Position numbers and translations under genes: made by a program | In this document: positions 50,543 through 59,451 of the stretch, piece by piece | Layout: the number at the start of each line of letters is the position of its first letter | Position numbering within the stretch: position 1 is the stretch's first letter | The notes under the pieces: generated by a model | Database searches by the model: none | Told to the model about the DNA's origin: nothing | What the model saw: the letters and a program-made list of their open reading frames with translations, nothing else | Origin: Falsiroseomonas ponticola | Lineage (GTDB): Bacteria; Pseudomonadota; Alphaproteobacteria; Acetobacterales; Acetobacteraceae | Direction: 5' to 3' | Assembly (NCBI RefSeq): GCF_016805305.1 | Contig: NZ_JAERQN010000004.1 | Location: 1-64,000 of the forward strand | DNA: 64,000 nt

Positions 50543-52600
50543 ATGCGCAAGCGCCTGCTGCTCGCCCCCCTGCTGCTGGCCCTCCCCGCCATGGCGCCGG
50601 CCTGGGGGCAGGACCTCCCCGTCACCGCCGTCACCCTCTCCAATGCCGGCCTCGCGCAGATCGAGCGCGCCGGCCGCCTCGCCCCCGGTGCCGCCCTCTC
50701 CTTCCGCGTGCCGGTCGAGGATGTGGACGATGTCCTGAAATCCCTCCTGGTCCGCGACCCCGCCGGGCGGGTGGAAGGCGTGCGCCTGCCCGCCCAGGAC
50801 CTGGTGGCGGAGGCCTTTCGCGGCCTGCCCCTCAAGCCCGAGGATTTCGCCAACCGCGCCACCCTGCTCCGCGCGCTCCGCGGCCAGGCCGTCGAAGCGG
50901 CGGGGGCCAGCGGCCGCCTGGTGGATGCGGAGGAGGTGCAGGCCCCGAACGCCGCCCCCGCGCTCCGCCTGACGCTGGTCACGGAGCAGGGCCTGCGCAG
51001 CCTGGCCCTGCCGGATGGCGATGGCATCCGCTTCGCCGATCCCGCCCTCGCCGCCCGCCTCCGCCGCGCGGCGGAGGCGCTGGCCGCCGCCAGCACCGCC
51101 GACAGCCGCGTGGTGGAGATCCGCCTGGCCGGCGCCACCGCGCCGCGGGAGGTCTCGCTCGGCTACGTCGCCGCGGCCCCCCTCTGGAAACCCTCCTGGC
51201 GCCTGGTCGTCCCGGCCTCGACCGGGGAGGCGCGGCTGCAGGGCTGGGCGGTGGTGGAAAACCGCTCCGGCGCGGATTGGGACCAGGTCCGGCTGGCGCT
51301 CGTCTCCGGCAATCCCGCCGCCTTCCACCAGGCGCTCTACGCGCCCATCCGCGTCGCGCGGCCGGAATTGCCGGTGCGGGTGGCGGAAGGCGTCTCCGTC
51401 CGCGCCGATACCGGCGCCACGCCGCCGCCCCCGCCCATGCCCGCCCCCGCCATGGCCGCCATGCCCATGCCCGCCCCGGCGCCCGCCGCCCGCGCGCTGG
51501 GTGGCGCGGCGCCGGAACAGGCGGTGCGCTTCGCCGACAGCATCGCCGCCGTCCCCGCCGCGCTCCCCGCCTCCGCCGCCGGCCGCGTCGCCTTCGCGCT
51601 GCCCAACCCCGTCACGGTCCGCAGCGGAGAGACGGCGAACCTCCCCTTCCTCGATGCCGCGCTGCCGGCGGAGCGGGTCTGGTGGGTGCAGGACCTCTCG
51701 GCCCGCAACCCGCTCTCCGCGCTGCGGCTGCGCAACACCTCCGGCCACACGCTCCCCGATGGCCTCGCCACGCTCTATGGCGCGGAGGGGCCGGAGGCCG
51801 GCGCCTTCCTGGGCGATGCCGAGATCCGCGCCGTGGCGCCCGGGGAGACGCGGCTGATCGGCTTCGCGCGGGACCGCGACCTCCGCCTCTCCGCCGCCAG
51901 CGCCAGCGGGGAACGGCCGGTCGGCGCGGAATTCCGCCGCGGCGTCGTGGTGCTGCGCGTGGTGCTGCGCCAGGAATCCGCCCTGGCGCTGGACCCCGGC
52001 GGCGCCGAGGCCGGCCGCGGCGCGCGCATGATCGTGGACCTGCCCCGCCGCCCCGGCTTCTGGCCCCGCTTCCCCGTCGCGGCGGAAGGCGATTTCGGCC
52101 TGCGGCATGAGGTGGTGCTGGATGGCGGCCCGCAGACGCTCCGCTTCGCCTGGGAACAGGAGAACCGCCGGGAGCTGCCGGTCTGGGATGCCGGGCTCGG
52201 CGATCCCCTGCTGCTGCGCTGGCGCGACATCGATGTGGAGCAGAGCCTGCGCCGCCTGCCCGGCGGGCCCGCGACGCTGGAGAACCTGCGCGCCACGCTG
52301 GAACGCCTGCCGGCCGAGGCCCCGGGCCGGGACCGCCTGGCCGCGCTGGCCGATCGCCTGGCGGAGTTGCGCGGCCTGCTGGATGCCGCCCGCACCGCCA
52401 TCCGCGGCTACCGCAGCGCGGAAGCCGCCCTGGCCCGCGCCCGCAGCGCGGCGGAGGACCGCACGGGCGCGGAGCGGGAGGAGGCGCGCCGCCGCCTGAA
52501 CGCCGCGAGCGTCGCCGCCGAACGCGCCGGCGCGGCCGCCGATTCGGCCTGGGATGGCTGGGCCCGCGCGGCGCAGGAGATGCTGGCACGGATGGAGTGA
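50543..52600 (+). CDS. Exported DUF4139-domain protein
   Basis: A 685-residue exported protein (signal MRKRLLLAPLLLALPAM, cleavage after PAWGQ). The layout is an N-terminal domain (VTAVTLSNAGLAQIERAG; DVDDVLKSLLVRDPAG), then the DUF4139 beta region (LGYVAAAPLWKPSWRLVV, VVENRSGADWDQVRLALVSG), a Pro/Met-rich linker near residue 300, and a helical coiled-coil end. Members of this family are secreted or outer membrane proteins of unknown role. GGAGGAC precedes ATG 50543. Confidence 0.88.
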   Translation: MRKRLLLAPLLLALPAMAPAWGQDLPVTAVTLSNAGLAQIERAGRLAPGAALSFRVPVEDVDDVLKSLLVRDPAGRVEGVRLPAQDLVAEAFRGLPLKPEDFANRATLLRALRGQAVEAAGASGRLVDAEEVQAPNAAPALRLTLVTEQGLRSLALPDGDGIRFADPALAARLRRAAEALAAASTADSRVVEIRLAGATAPREVSLGYVAAAPLWKPSWRLVVPASTGEARLQGWAVVENRSGADWDQVRLALVSGNPAAFHQALYAPIRVARPELPVRVAEGVSVRADTGATPPPPPMPAPAMAAMPMPAPAPAARALGGAAPEQAVRFADSIAAVPAALPASAAGRVAFALPNPVTVRSGETANLPFLDAALPAERVWWVQDLSARNPLSALRLRNTSGHTLPDGLATLYGAEGPEAGAFLGDAEIRAVAPGETRLIGFARDRDLRLSAASASGERPVGAEFRRGVVVLRVVLRQESALALDPGGAEAGRGARMIVDLPRRPGFWPRFPVAAEGDFGLRHEVVLDGGPQTLRFAWEQENRRELPVWDAGLGDPLLLRWRDIDVEQSLRRLPGGPATLENLRATLERLPAEAPGRDRLAALADRLAELRGLLDAARTAIRGYRSAEAALARARSAAEDRTGAEREEARRRLNAASVAAERAGAAADSAWDGWARAAQEMLARME

Positions 52601-52690
52601 GCCGGCGCCGGATTTTCCTGGCCGCCGCGCTGCGTTCCCTCTATGTTCGTCATATCACCCCCGGAATCGCGCCCGCACCCCCGCTGAATC

Positions 52691-52743
52691 GCGACTAAAG
52701 GTGCATAAACGGCATAATCGGCTAAATCGGGTTAGCGACTAAA
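52691..52743. repeat. AT-rich cluster of short direct repeats
   Basis: GCGACTAAA occurs at 52691-52699 and 52735-52743. Between them three 9-base units run head to tail: GCATAAACG, GCATAATCG and GCTAAATCG (52703-52729). The stretch is much more AT-rich than its surroundings and lies between the converging 3' ends of the DUF4139 and ligase genes. Confidence 0.6.
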
Positions 52744-52763
52744 ATGCCACACTGACCGCGCGT

Positions 52764-54365
52764 TCAGGCTTCCTCGCCGGCGATCATCGCCTCCAGCGTC
52801 GGCAGCTCGTCGGCCTCCTCCGCCGGCTTGTCGGCGCGGATGCGGGCGATGCGGGGGAAGCGCAGCGCGACGCCCGATTTGTGCCTGCCGCTGCGCTGGG
52901 CGGCGTCGAAGATCACCTCCAGCACCAGGCCCTTCTCCACCTCCCGCACCGGGCCGAAGCGGGCGGTGGTGTGGTTGCGGATCCAGCGGTCCAGCCACAG
53001 CAGTTCCTGGTCGGTATAGCCGGAATAGGCCTTGCCGATCGGCACCAGCTCCCGCCCGCCCGCGCCATCGGGCCGCCAGAGGCCGAAGGTGTAGTCGGAA
53101 TAATAGCTGCTGCGCTTGCCGTGCCCGCGCTGCGCATACATCAGCACCGCATCCACGCCGAGCGGCGCCCGCTTCCACTTCCACCACAGCCCCTTGGTCC
53201 GTCCGGCGACATAGGGGCTGTCGGCCCGCTTGATCATCAGCCCCTCGATCGCCGCCGCCCGCGCCCCGTCGCGGATGGCCGAGAGCTGCTCGACGGAGGC
53301 GAAGGCGATCTGCGCGGAAAGGTCCATCCGCGCCGGCCTCACCCGCGCGAGCCAGGCCTCCAGCCGCGCGCGGCGTTCGTCGAAGGGCAGCGCGCGGAGG
53401 TCCTCCTCGCCCTCGAAGAGGATGTCGTAGAGCCGGACGCCCACGGGATGCGCCGCCTGCATCTTCGCGCTGACGATCTTGCGGTTCAGCCGCTGCTGGA
53501 GGTCCGCGAAGGGCGCGACCTCCCCATCCCGGATCACCAGCAACTCGCCATCCAGCACGGCCCGGAAATCCATGGCGCCGATGATCTCGGGGAAACCGGA
53601 AGAGATGTCCTCCGCGCCCCGGGACCACAGCCGCCGCCCGCCGCCGGTGGCGGAAAGCTGCACGCGGATGCCGTCCCACTTCCACTCCGCCCGGTGCTGC
53701 GCGGGGTCCAGCGCCGCCAGGTCCGGCTCCTCCAGCGGATGCGCCAGCATCAGCGGCCGGAACACCGGCAGGTCCCGCGCATCGGGCTGCGGCCCGCGCT
53801 TCTCCAGCCAGGCGAAGAGGTCGAGGTAGGGGACGGTCAGCCCGTGCCACACCTCCTCCACCGCGCCGACATCCTCGCCCGCCCATTCCGCCAGCGCGGT
53901 CTTGGCCAGGCGCGCGGAGATGCCGACGCGCAGCCCCCCCGTCACCAGCTTGATCAGCGCCAGCCGCCCATTGGCGTCGAGCGTGTCGAGCCACCCGGCG
54001 ATGAGGCTCGGCAGCTCCGCCTTCGCCGTCGTCTCCAGCGCCTCCACCACCTCGGCCAATGAGGGCGGCGGCGCGTTGACGCCGGCGCGCGGCACCCAGA
54101 TCAGCGCCACCGTCTCCGCCAGGTCGCCCACATAATCGTAGGAGAGGTCGAACAGCACCGGGTCGCTGCGCGATGCCGCCAGTTCCCGCACCAGCGCCGG
54201 CTTGGCGGCGCTCAGCGTCAGCTCCCCGGTCAGCGCCGCCAGGCCGACGCCGCGATCCGGGTCCGGCTGCGTCGCGAACCAGTGCCGCAGCAGCGCCAGC
54301 TTGGCGTTGCGCCCGGGGGTGAAGGCCAGGCGCTCCAGCAGCGCCGCGAAGGCCGGCAGGCTCAT
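52764..54365 (-). CDS. ATP-dependent DNA ligase
   Basis: A 533-residue ATP-dependent DNA ligase. The nucleotidyl lysine is in EWKWDGIRVQL (about residue 230), the following motif DGELLVIRDG and the late EGLMIKRADSPYVAGRTKGL and WWKWKRAP are ligase motifs III to V. The N-terminal helical DNA-binding domain (about 1-190) is present. It belongs with the ligase-associated exonuclease, helicase and phosphoesterase nearby. ATG 54365; the frame extends 11 residues further upstream. Confidence 0.95.
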   Translation of the reverse strand: MSLPAFAALLERLAFTPGRNAKLALLRHWFATQPDPDRGVGLAALTGELTLSAAKPALVRELAASRSDPVLFDLSYDYVGDLAETVALIWVPRAGVNAPPPSLAEVVEALETTAKAELPSLIAGWLDTLDANGRLALIKLVTGGLRVGISARLAKTALAEWAGEDVGAVEEVWHGLTVPYLDLFAWLEKRGPQPDARDLPVFRPLMLAHPLEEPDLAALDPAQHRAEWKWDGIRVQLSATGGGRRLWSRGAEDISSGFPEIIGAMDFRAVLDGELLVIRDGEVAPFADLQQRLNRKIVSAKMQAAHPVGVRLYDILFEGEEDLRALPFDERRARLEAWLARVRPARMDLSAQIAFASVEQLSAIRDGARAAAIEGLMIKRADSPYVAGRTKGLWWKWKRAPLGVDAVLMYAQRGHGKRSSYYSDYTFGLWRPDGAGGRELVPIGKAYSGYTDQELLWLDRWIRNHTTARFGPVREVEKGLVLEVIFDAAQRSGRHKSGVALRFPRIARIRADKPAEEADELPTLEAMIAGEEA

Positions 54366-54406
54366 CGCTTGTCGCCCCGCCGAGGCTGGCTTATCCACAC
54401 GGCGCC

Positions 54407-55192
54407 GTGAACAGCCTGACGCCCCTGCCCCTTTCCCCCGCCGACCCGGCGGTGGCGGAGGCGTCGGCGCCCGAATTCTCCATCTGTACCTTGGTGACGG
54501 ACCACGCCCAGTGGCGCGCCATGCAGGCCAGCTTCGTGGCGCATGGCTTCGGGGATGCGGAGTTTCTCCAGCTCGACAACAGCCAGTCGAACCGCTGATG
54601 CGGCTATGCCGGCCTGACGGAGATGATCCGCCGCGCCCGCGGCCGCTATGTCATCTGCTGCCACCAGGATGTGCGCCTGATCGGCGACGGCGCCGCGGTG
54701 CTGCGGGAGAGGCTGGCGGCGCTGGAGGCGCATGACCCCTCCTGGGCCATCGCCGGCAATGCGGGCGCCTCGCCCGAAGGGGACCTCCTCATCCGCATCA
54801 CGGACCCGCATGGCGCGGACCAGAAGCGCGGGCCCTTCCCCGGCCTGGTCCACAGCCTCGACGAGAACTTTCTTCTGTTGAAGGGCGGCACAGGGATCGT
54901 GCCGTCTCCGGACCTCGCGGGCTTCCACCTCTACGGCACCGATCTGTGTCTTGCCGCGCGGCAGGCCGGGCGCAGCGCCTGGGTGATCGATTTCCACCTG
55001 CATCACCTCAGCCCCGGCCGCGTCGATGCCGGCTTTCTCCGGTGCCAGGCAGCCTTCGAGAAGGCCTGGGGGCGGCGGATCGGCCAGGCGTCACGCATCC
55101 GCACCACCTGCACCACCCTCACGCTGCGCGCCGGGCTGCGCGGGCATCTCCTCGGCGCCTGGCGCCTCGCCCGCCGGCGCTGGCGCCTCTAG
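54407..55192 (+). pseudogene. Glycosyltransferase-like gene broken by an in-frame TGA
   Basis: One reading frame from GTG 54407 to the stop at 55192 is split by a TGA at 54596-54598 (DNSQSNR, stop, CGYAGLTEMI). Both halves fit a single glycosyltransferase-like protein: EFSICTLVTD start, LDNS, RYVICCHQDVRL, and LYGTDLCLAARQAG, HLHHLSPGRVD, in the order of GT2-like proteins. No nearby shift repairs the frame. It is either a true nonsense mutation, a read error or recoding. The start opposes the ligase gene; its 3' end overlaps the exonuclease gene by 102 bases. Confidence 0.7.
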
Positions 55193-56215
55193 CGCCTCAT
55201 CCTCCTCCCCCCGGCCGAGCAGGTGCAGCGCGCGGCCCTTCACGCCGCGCAGACCCATGGCATGCACCAGCGCGTCGTCCCGCCCATGCGTCACCCAGAC
55301 CTCCGGCGCCCGCACCTCCTCCACCGTCTGTAGCAACTCCTCCCAGTCGGCGTGGTCGGAGACGATCAGCGGCAATTCGACGCCCTTCGCCTTGGCCCGC
55401 TGGCGCACGCGCATCCAGCCGCTGGCCGCGCAGATCACGGGCTCCGCCAGGCGCCGCACCCAGGGCGTCGCCTCCGCGCCCGTCGGCGCCAGCACGATCT
55501 CGCCCGCCAGCAGCCCGCCGCCGCCGCGCCTGGCCGGCATCGGCACGGGTTGCAGGTCGCCAAGGTCGATGCCGTGCCGGCCATACAGCTCGCACATCGC
55601 AAGCAGCCCGCCATGCAGCCAGATCGGCCGGTCCCACCCCGCCCGGCGCAGCAGCGCGATCAGGCGCTGGCACTTGCCCAGCGCATAGACGCCGATGAGG
55701 TGCGCGCGGTCCGGGAAAAGCCGCACGCTGTCCAGCAGCCGCGCCACCTCCGCCTCCGCCGGCGGGTGGCGGAAGACCGGCAGGGCGAAGGTGGCCTCGG
55801 TGACGAAGACGTCGCATTCCACCGGCTCGAACAGCGTGCAGGTGGGGTCCAGCCGCCGCTTGTAGTCGCCGGAGATCACGATCCGGCTGCCCTGCCAGTC
55901 CAGCACCACCTGCGCCGATCCCAGCACATGCCCGGCCGGCACCAGGCGGATGGAGACGCCGTTGCGCACCACCCCCTCCCCGTAGCGCAGCGCCTGCTGG
56001 ACATGGCCGGCCCGGCCCTCCCCCATCCGCTGGGTCATGATCGCCAGCGTCTCCGGCGTGCCGAGCACGGCGCCGTGGTCCGGCCGGGCATGGTCGGAAT
56101 GGCCATGGGTGATGACCGCGTGCGGCACGGCCCGGACGGGATCGATGAAGAAGTCGCCGGGTTCGCACCACAGCCCCTGGGGCGTGACGCGCATCCAGGT
56201 CGCGGGGTGCGGCAT
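55091..56215 (-). CDS. Ligase-associated MBL-fold DNA exonuclease
   Basis: A 374-residue metallo-beta-lactamase/beta-CASP-fold protein of the ligase-associated exonuclease family. Zinc motif: AVITHGHSDHARPDH; later LVPAGHVLGSAQVVL, VISGDYKR, IVSDHADWEEL and VWVTHGR complete the site. It should act on DNA with the ATP ligase and Lhr helicase. The last 45 residues are an Ala/Glu/Pro-rich tail overlapping the broken glycosyltransferase gene. Confidence 0.93.
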   Translation of the reverse strand: MPHPATWMRVTPQGLWCEPGDFFIDPVRAVPHAVITHGHSDHARPDHGAVLGTPETLAIMTQRMGEGRAGHVQQALRYGEGVVRNGVSIRLVPAGHVLGSAQVVLDWQGSRIVISGDYKRRLDPTCTLFEPVECDVFVTEATFALPVFRHPPAEAEVARLLDSVRLFPDRAHLIGVYALGKCQRLIALLRRAGWDRPIWLHGGLLAMCELYGRHGIDLGDLQPVPMPARRGGGGLLAGEIVLAPTGAEATPWVRRLAEPVICAASGWMRVRQRAKAKGVELPLIVSDHADWEELLQTVEEVRAPEVWVTHGRDDALVHAMGLRGVKGRALHLLGRGEEDEALEAPAPAGEAPGAEEMPAQPGAQREGGAGGADA

Positions 56216-56400
56216 GGGCGGGAGATCGGGCGCCCGCCCGCCGGGTCAAGCCCCCGCCGGCCGCGCGGCGCGGCGGACGATCACGGTCGCTTGATTACAC
56301 GCGGGGCGTTAGGACGCGCCCAATCCCTCGCCAGTAAGATGTACCCGGCGCCTGGGCCGCGGGACCGGGCCGGGCGCCGGCCACCCCTACGGAAGACGCC

Positions 56401-56970
56401 ATGACCGAGATCGACATCGCCGCGACCGACGCCCTGTCGGAGGAGCTGAGCCGCACCATCCGCAGCGCCCTGAAGAAGCAGCGGGGGGAGGCGGTGGAGC
56501 GGGGCCTGAAGCGGATGACCGGCTGCTTCGTCGCCAGGAACGCGGCCGGGGAGAGCGTGGGCGCGATCCAGCTGCGCGGCGCGCTGGGCGTGGCGGAGAT
56601 CGAGTACCTCTGGGTGGCGGAGACGGCGCGTAAGGCGGGCATCGGCCGCCGCCTGCTGGAAGCCGCGGAGGATGGGGCCCGCGCCGCCGGCCTCGACCAC
56701 GTGCTGGTCCGCACCTATGGCTACCAGAACCCCGGCTTCTTCCGCCGCCACGGCTACCGCGAACAGGGCGTGCTGCCCGCGCGGCAGGAAGCGGCGTCCA
56801 TCACCTGGCTGGCCAAGCCGATGCAGGAAGCGGCGGAAGCGGCCCCCGCCCCGGCTGAACCCGTGGCCGCGCCGCCCGCCCCGGCCCCCGCGCCGCCGCC
56901 CGCCCCCGCCGCCCGCAAGCCGCCCGCCAAGCCCGCCGGCAAGCAGGCAAGGCGCCGCCGCCGGCGCTGA
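56401..56970 (+). CDS. GNAT acetyltransferase with basic Pro/Ala tail
   Basis: A 189-residue protein: GNAT domain (about 1-140) with EIEYLWVAETARKAGIGRRL, in which ARKAGIG is the acetyl-CoA pyrophosphate loop, and YQNPGFFRRHGYREQGVL, the late strand and helix. After about residue 140 comes an Ala/Pro-rich stretch ending in AGKQARRRRRR, a basic tail that could bind nucleic acid or another protein. It is divergent from the exonuclease gene. Confidence 0.88.
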   Translation: MTEIDIAATDALSEELSRTIRSALKKQRGEAVERGLKRMTGCFVARNAAGESVGAIQLRGALGVAEIEYLWVAETARKAGIGRRLLEAAEDGARAAGLDHVLVRTYGYQNPGFFRRHGYREQGVLPARQEAASITWLAKPMQEAAEAAPAPAEPVAAPPAPAPAPPPAPAARKPPAKPAGKQARRRRRR

Positions 56971-57132
56971 GCGCGCCCGGCCGGCCCGGCCCCTGCCGGT
57001 CTGGCCAGCCGCCGGCCGATCGGCCATGGTGCGCGGCCAGGCTGCCGGCGCGGCCGCCGCGCGCGGCCCGCCTCACCGCCCCGGCCCGGATGCGCCTGGA
57101 TGCGCGCCGGGCAGGGGGAGCAGCACGCCGCG

Positions 57133-59442
57133 ATGAGGATCGCCGCCTTCACCATGGTGTTCAACGAGCCGCTGTTCCTGCGGCTCTGGGCCGCGCATTA
57201 CGGCCGGGAACTGGGCGCCGGGAACCTCTTCTGCCTCGACCATGGATCGACCGATGGCAGCGTCGCGGGCGTGGTCGCCAACACCATCCGCCTGCCGCGC
57301 GGCGAATTCGCGGAGGTGCCGCGGGCGAATTGCGTCAGCCACTACCAGGCCGCGCTGCTGTCCTACTACGACGCCGTCATCTTCTCCGACGCCGATGAAT
57401 TCCTGGTCGCGGATCCCGCTCGCTATGCGGGCCTCGCGGATTTCATCGCGCGGTCGCCGCATGCCACGGTGCGCGGCATCGGCTGCGACGTGGTGCAGGT
57501 GGCGCCGCAGGAAGCGCCGCTCGATCCCACGCGCCCCATCCTCGCCCAGCGCGGCTTCGCGCGGTTCAGCCCGCGCTACTGCAAGCCGCTCATCTCCCGC
57601 GTCCCGGTGACCTGGCGGCCCGGCTTCCACAATTGCGCGCAGCCCGCGCCGGTGGATCCGGACCTCTACCTGTTCCACCTGAAATTCGCCGATGCCGCGC
57701 TGTTCCAGGCCGCGCAGGCCAAGCGCCGGGCCGTGGTCTGGTCCGAGGAGGCGATCGCCAGCCACCATGGCGGCCATTGGCGGGTGGAGGCCGAGAGCCT
57801 CGCCGCCCGCGCCTTCCCGCGCGGCGCCCCCGCCGATGCGCCGGAGCTGGGGGAGGCCGCCTTCCGCGCCCTGCTGGCGGAACCGGCGGCGGCGCGCGAC
57901 CAGGCCCGGCTGCGCGCGGCCTTCCGCATCCCGGCCCGCTTCCACCTCTCCATCCCCGCCCTGCCCGGCGCCGCGCCCCCGCCCGAGCCCCCACCCGAGG
58001 ACCCCCCCGAGGACCCAACCGCGGCGGCCCCCGAGGCACCACCCCCCGAGACAACACCCCCCGAGGCACCTGCCATCGCGGCCACGCCGCCGGACCGGCA
58101 CCCGGAGGCCGAGCGGAACCGCGCCCTGCTGCGCGCCTTCCTGGCCGAGCCCGTGGCCTATGACGCCGAGCCCGCGATCGAGCACCACGAGAACGCGCTC
58201 CTCCTGCCCTCCCTGCGCCTGGCGTCGATGAGCGACCCGGCCATCCAGGCGGAGCATGGCGGCCCCCGCTATGGCGGCACCGCGGTGGATGGCGGGCCCT
58301 ACACCGCCGCGGGCGCCATCATCCGCCGCGCCCTCTACCGTGCCGGCGGGCGCATCCACATGCCGCGGCCCGACCCCGCCCTGGCCATGGAAGCCTGCGC
58401 CGCCGGCTTCCGCACGCCGGTCACGCAGCGCGGCCGGTGGGTCTATGCCGGCGGGCTGCACCACCATTTCGGCCACTTCATGATGGAGAGCCTGAGCCGG
58501 CTCTGGGCCATGGAGACGCTGCGGGACTGGGCGGACGGCATCGTCTGGACCCTCGCCTCCCCCCGCCCGCACAACGGCGCCCGCTTCGCCAGCGTCACGC
58601 TGCAGCGATCCTACATCCGCGACACGCTCCGGCTGCTCGGCCTGGGGGAGAAGACGCTGCACGTCGTCACCCGCCCGACCGTCTTCGAACAGCTCGCGGT
58701 GCCCTCCAACCTGATGTTCAACGCATCCCCCAATGTCGCGGCGGGCCACGCCGCCTTCCGCGACTTCGTCCGCCGCATGGCGGCGGGCGCGGAGGCCGCC
58801 CCGCTGCCAGGCCTCTACGTCTCCCGCGCCGGGCTGGTCGCGCCGGCGCGCTTCGCGGCGGAGGATGCGCTGGAGGATGCCTTCGCCCGCGCGGGCTGGC
58901 AGGTGCTGCGGCCGGAGGAACGCTCCGTGCCGGAGCAGATCGCGCTCTACCGCGCGGCCCGGCGCCTGGTCTTCGCCGAGGGCTCCGCCCTCCACCTCTA
59001 CGCCTATGTCGCCCGGCCGGACCAGCGCGTCGGCATCATCCTCCGCCGGCTGCCCGCCAAGGCGAAGTTCGCCCAGCAATTACTGGGCTTCGGGGTGGAG
59101 GAGGTGCATGTCGCCGACGCCGTCGCCGGCATCGCCCTGCCGGAAGGCGCGGCCGAGCTGAAGGGCCGCTCCGCCGCCGCGGCCAAGGGGGCGACGGTGC
59201 TGGATTACCGCCGGCTGGGCGACTGGCTGGTGGCCAAGGGCTTCCTTTCCGCCGCGGAGCGCGAGGCCGGCTGGGGTGAGCTGGATGCGCTGCCGCTGCC
59301 GGCGGAAGCCCCGGCGGGCGCCACCAGCGGCCCCTTCATGGTGCCCCGCGCGACCCTGTTCCCCGCCCGGCCGCGCGCCAGGGCGGCCCCGCCCGATGCC
59401 GGGGCGGACCACCCCTTCCCCAATCCCGAAGCGGCGCCATAA
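57133..59442 (+). CDS. Two-domain glycosyltransferase fusion (GT2-like plus GT61-like)
   Basis: A 769-residue cytoplasmic protein with two unlike glycosyltransferase parts. Residues 1-270 are GT-A like (AAFTMVFNEPLFLRLWAAHY, LDHGSTDGS, and FSDADEFLVADP with the D-x-D). A Pro/Glu-rich linker (about 286-325) leads to residues 330-700, GT61/DUF563 like (YAGGLHHHFGHFMMESLSRL and FAEGSALHLYAY). The parts could build successive sugars on one glycan. ATG 57133 is chosen, as the frame start at 57100 lacks family likeness. The helicase gene follows nine bases later. Confidence 0.87.
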   Translation: MRIAAFTMVFNEPLFLRLWAAHYGRELGAGNLFCLDHGSTDGSVAGVVANTIRLPRGEFAEVPRANCVSHYQAALLSYYDAVIFSDADEFLVADPARYAGLADFIARSPHATVRGIGCDVVQVAPQEAPLDPTRPILAQRGFARFSPRYCKPLISRVPVTWRPGFHNCAQPAPVDPDLYLFHLKFADAALFQAAQAKRRAVVWSEEAIASHHGGHWRVEAESLAARAFPRGAPADAPELGEAAFRALLAEPAAARDQARLRAAFRIPARFHLSIPALPGAAPPPEPPPEDPPEDPTAAAPEAPPPETTPPEAPAIAATPPDRHPEAERNRALLRAFLAEPVAYDAEPAIEHHENALLLPSLRLASMSDPAIQAEHGGPRYGGTAVDGGPYTAAGAIIRRALYRAGGRIHMPRPDPALAMEACAAGFRTPVTQRGRWVYAGGLHHHFGHFMMESLSRLWAMETLRDWADGIVWTLASPRPHNGARFASVTLQRSYIRDTLRLLGLGEKTLHVVTRPTVFEQLAVPSNLMFNASPNVAAGHAAFRDFVRRMAAGAEAAPLPGLYVSRAGLVAPARFAAEDALEDAFARAGWQVLRPEERSVPEQIALYRAARRLVFAEGSALHLYAYVARPDQRVGIILRRLPAKAKFAQQLLGFGVEEVHVADAVAGIALPEGAAELKGRSAAAAKGATVLDYRRLGDWLVAKGFLSAAEREAGWGELDALPLPAEAPAGATSGPFMVPRATLFPARPRARAAPPDAGADHPFPNPEAAP

Positions 59443-59451
59443 TGGGGAGGG

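Noticed and set aside
52701..52728. A 28-base stretch starting GGTGC and ending CTAAAT, resembling a dif chromosome-resolution site
   Set aside because: Similarity is mainly at the ends (18 of 28 by eye to the E. coli site), the centre differs and it is explained by the 9-base repeats.
54596..54601. TGA TGC read as a selenocysteine-cysteine pair
   Set aside because: Nothing in the family calls for selenocysteine here and no insertion element was seen; a nonsense mutation is simpler.
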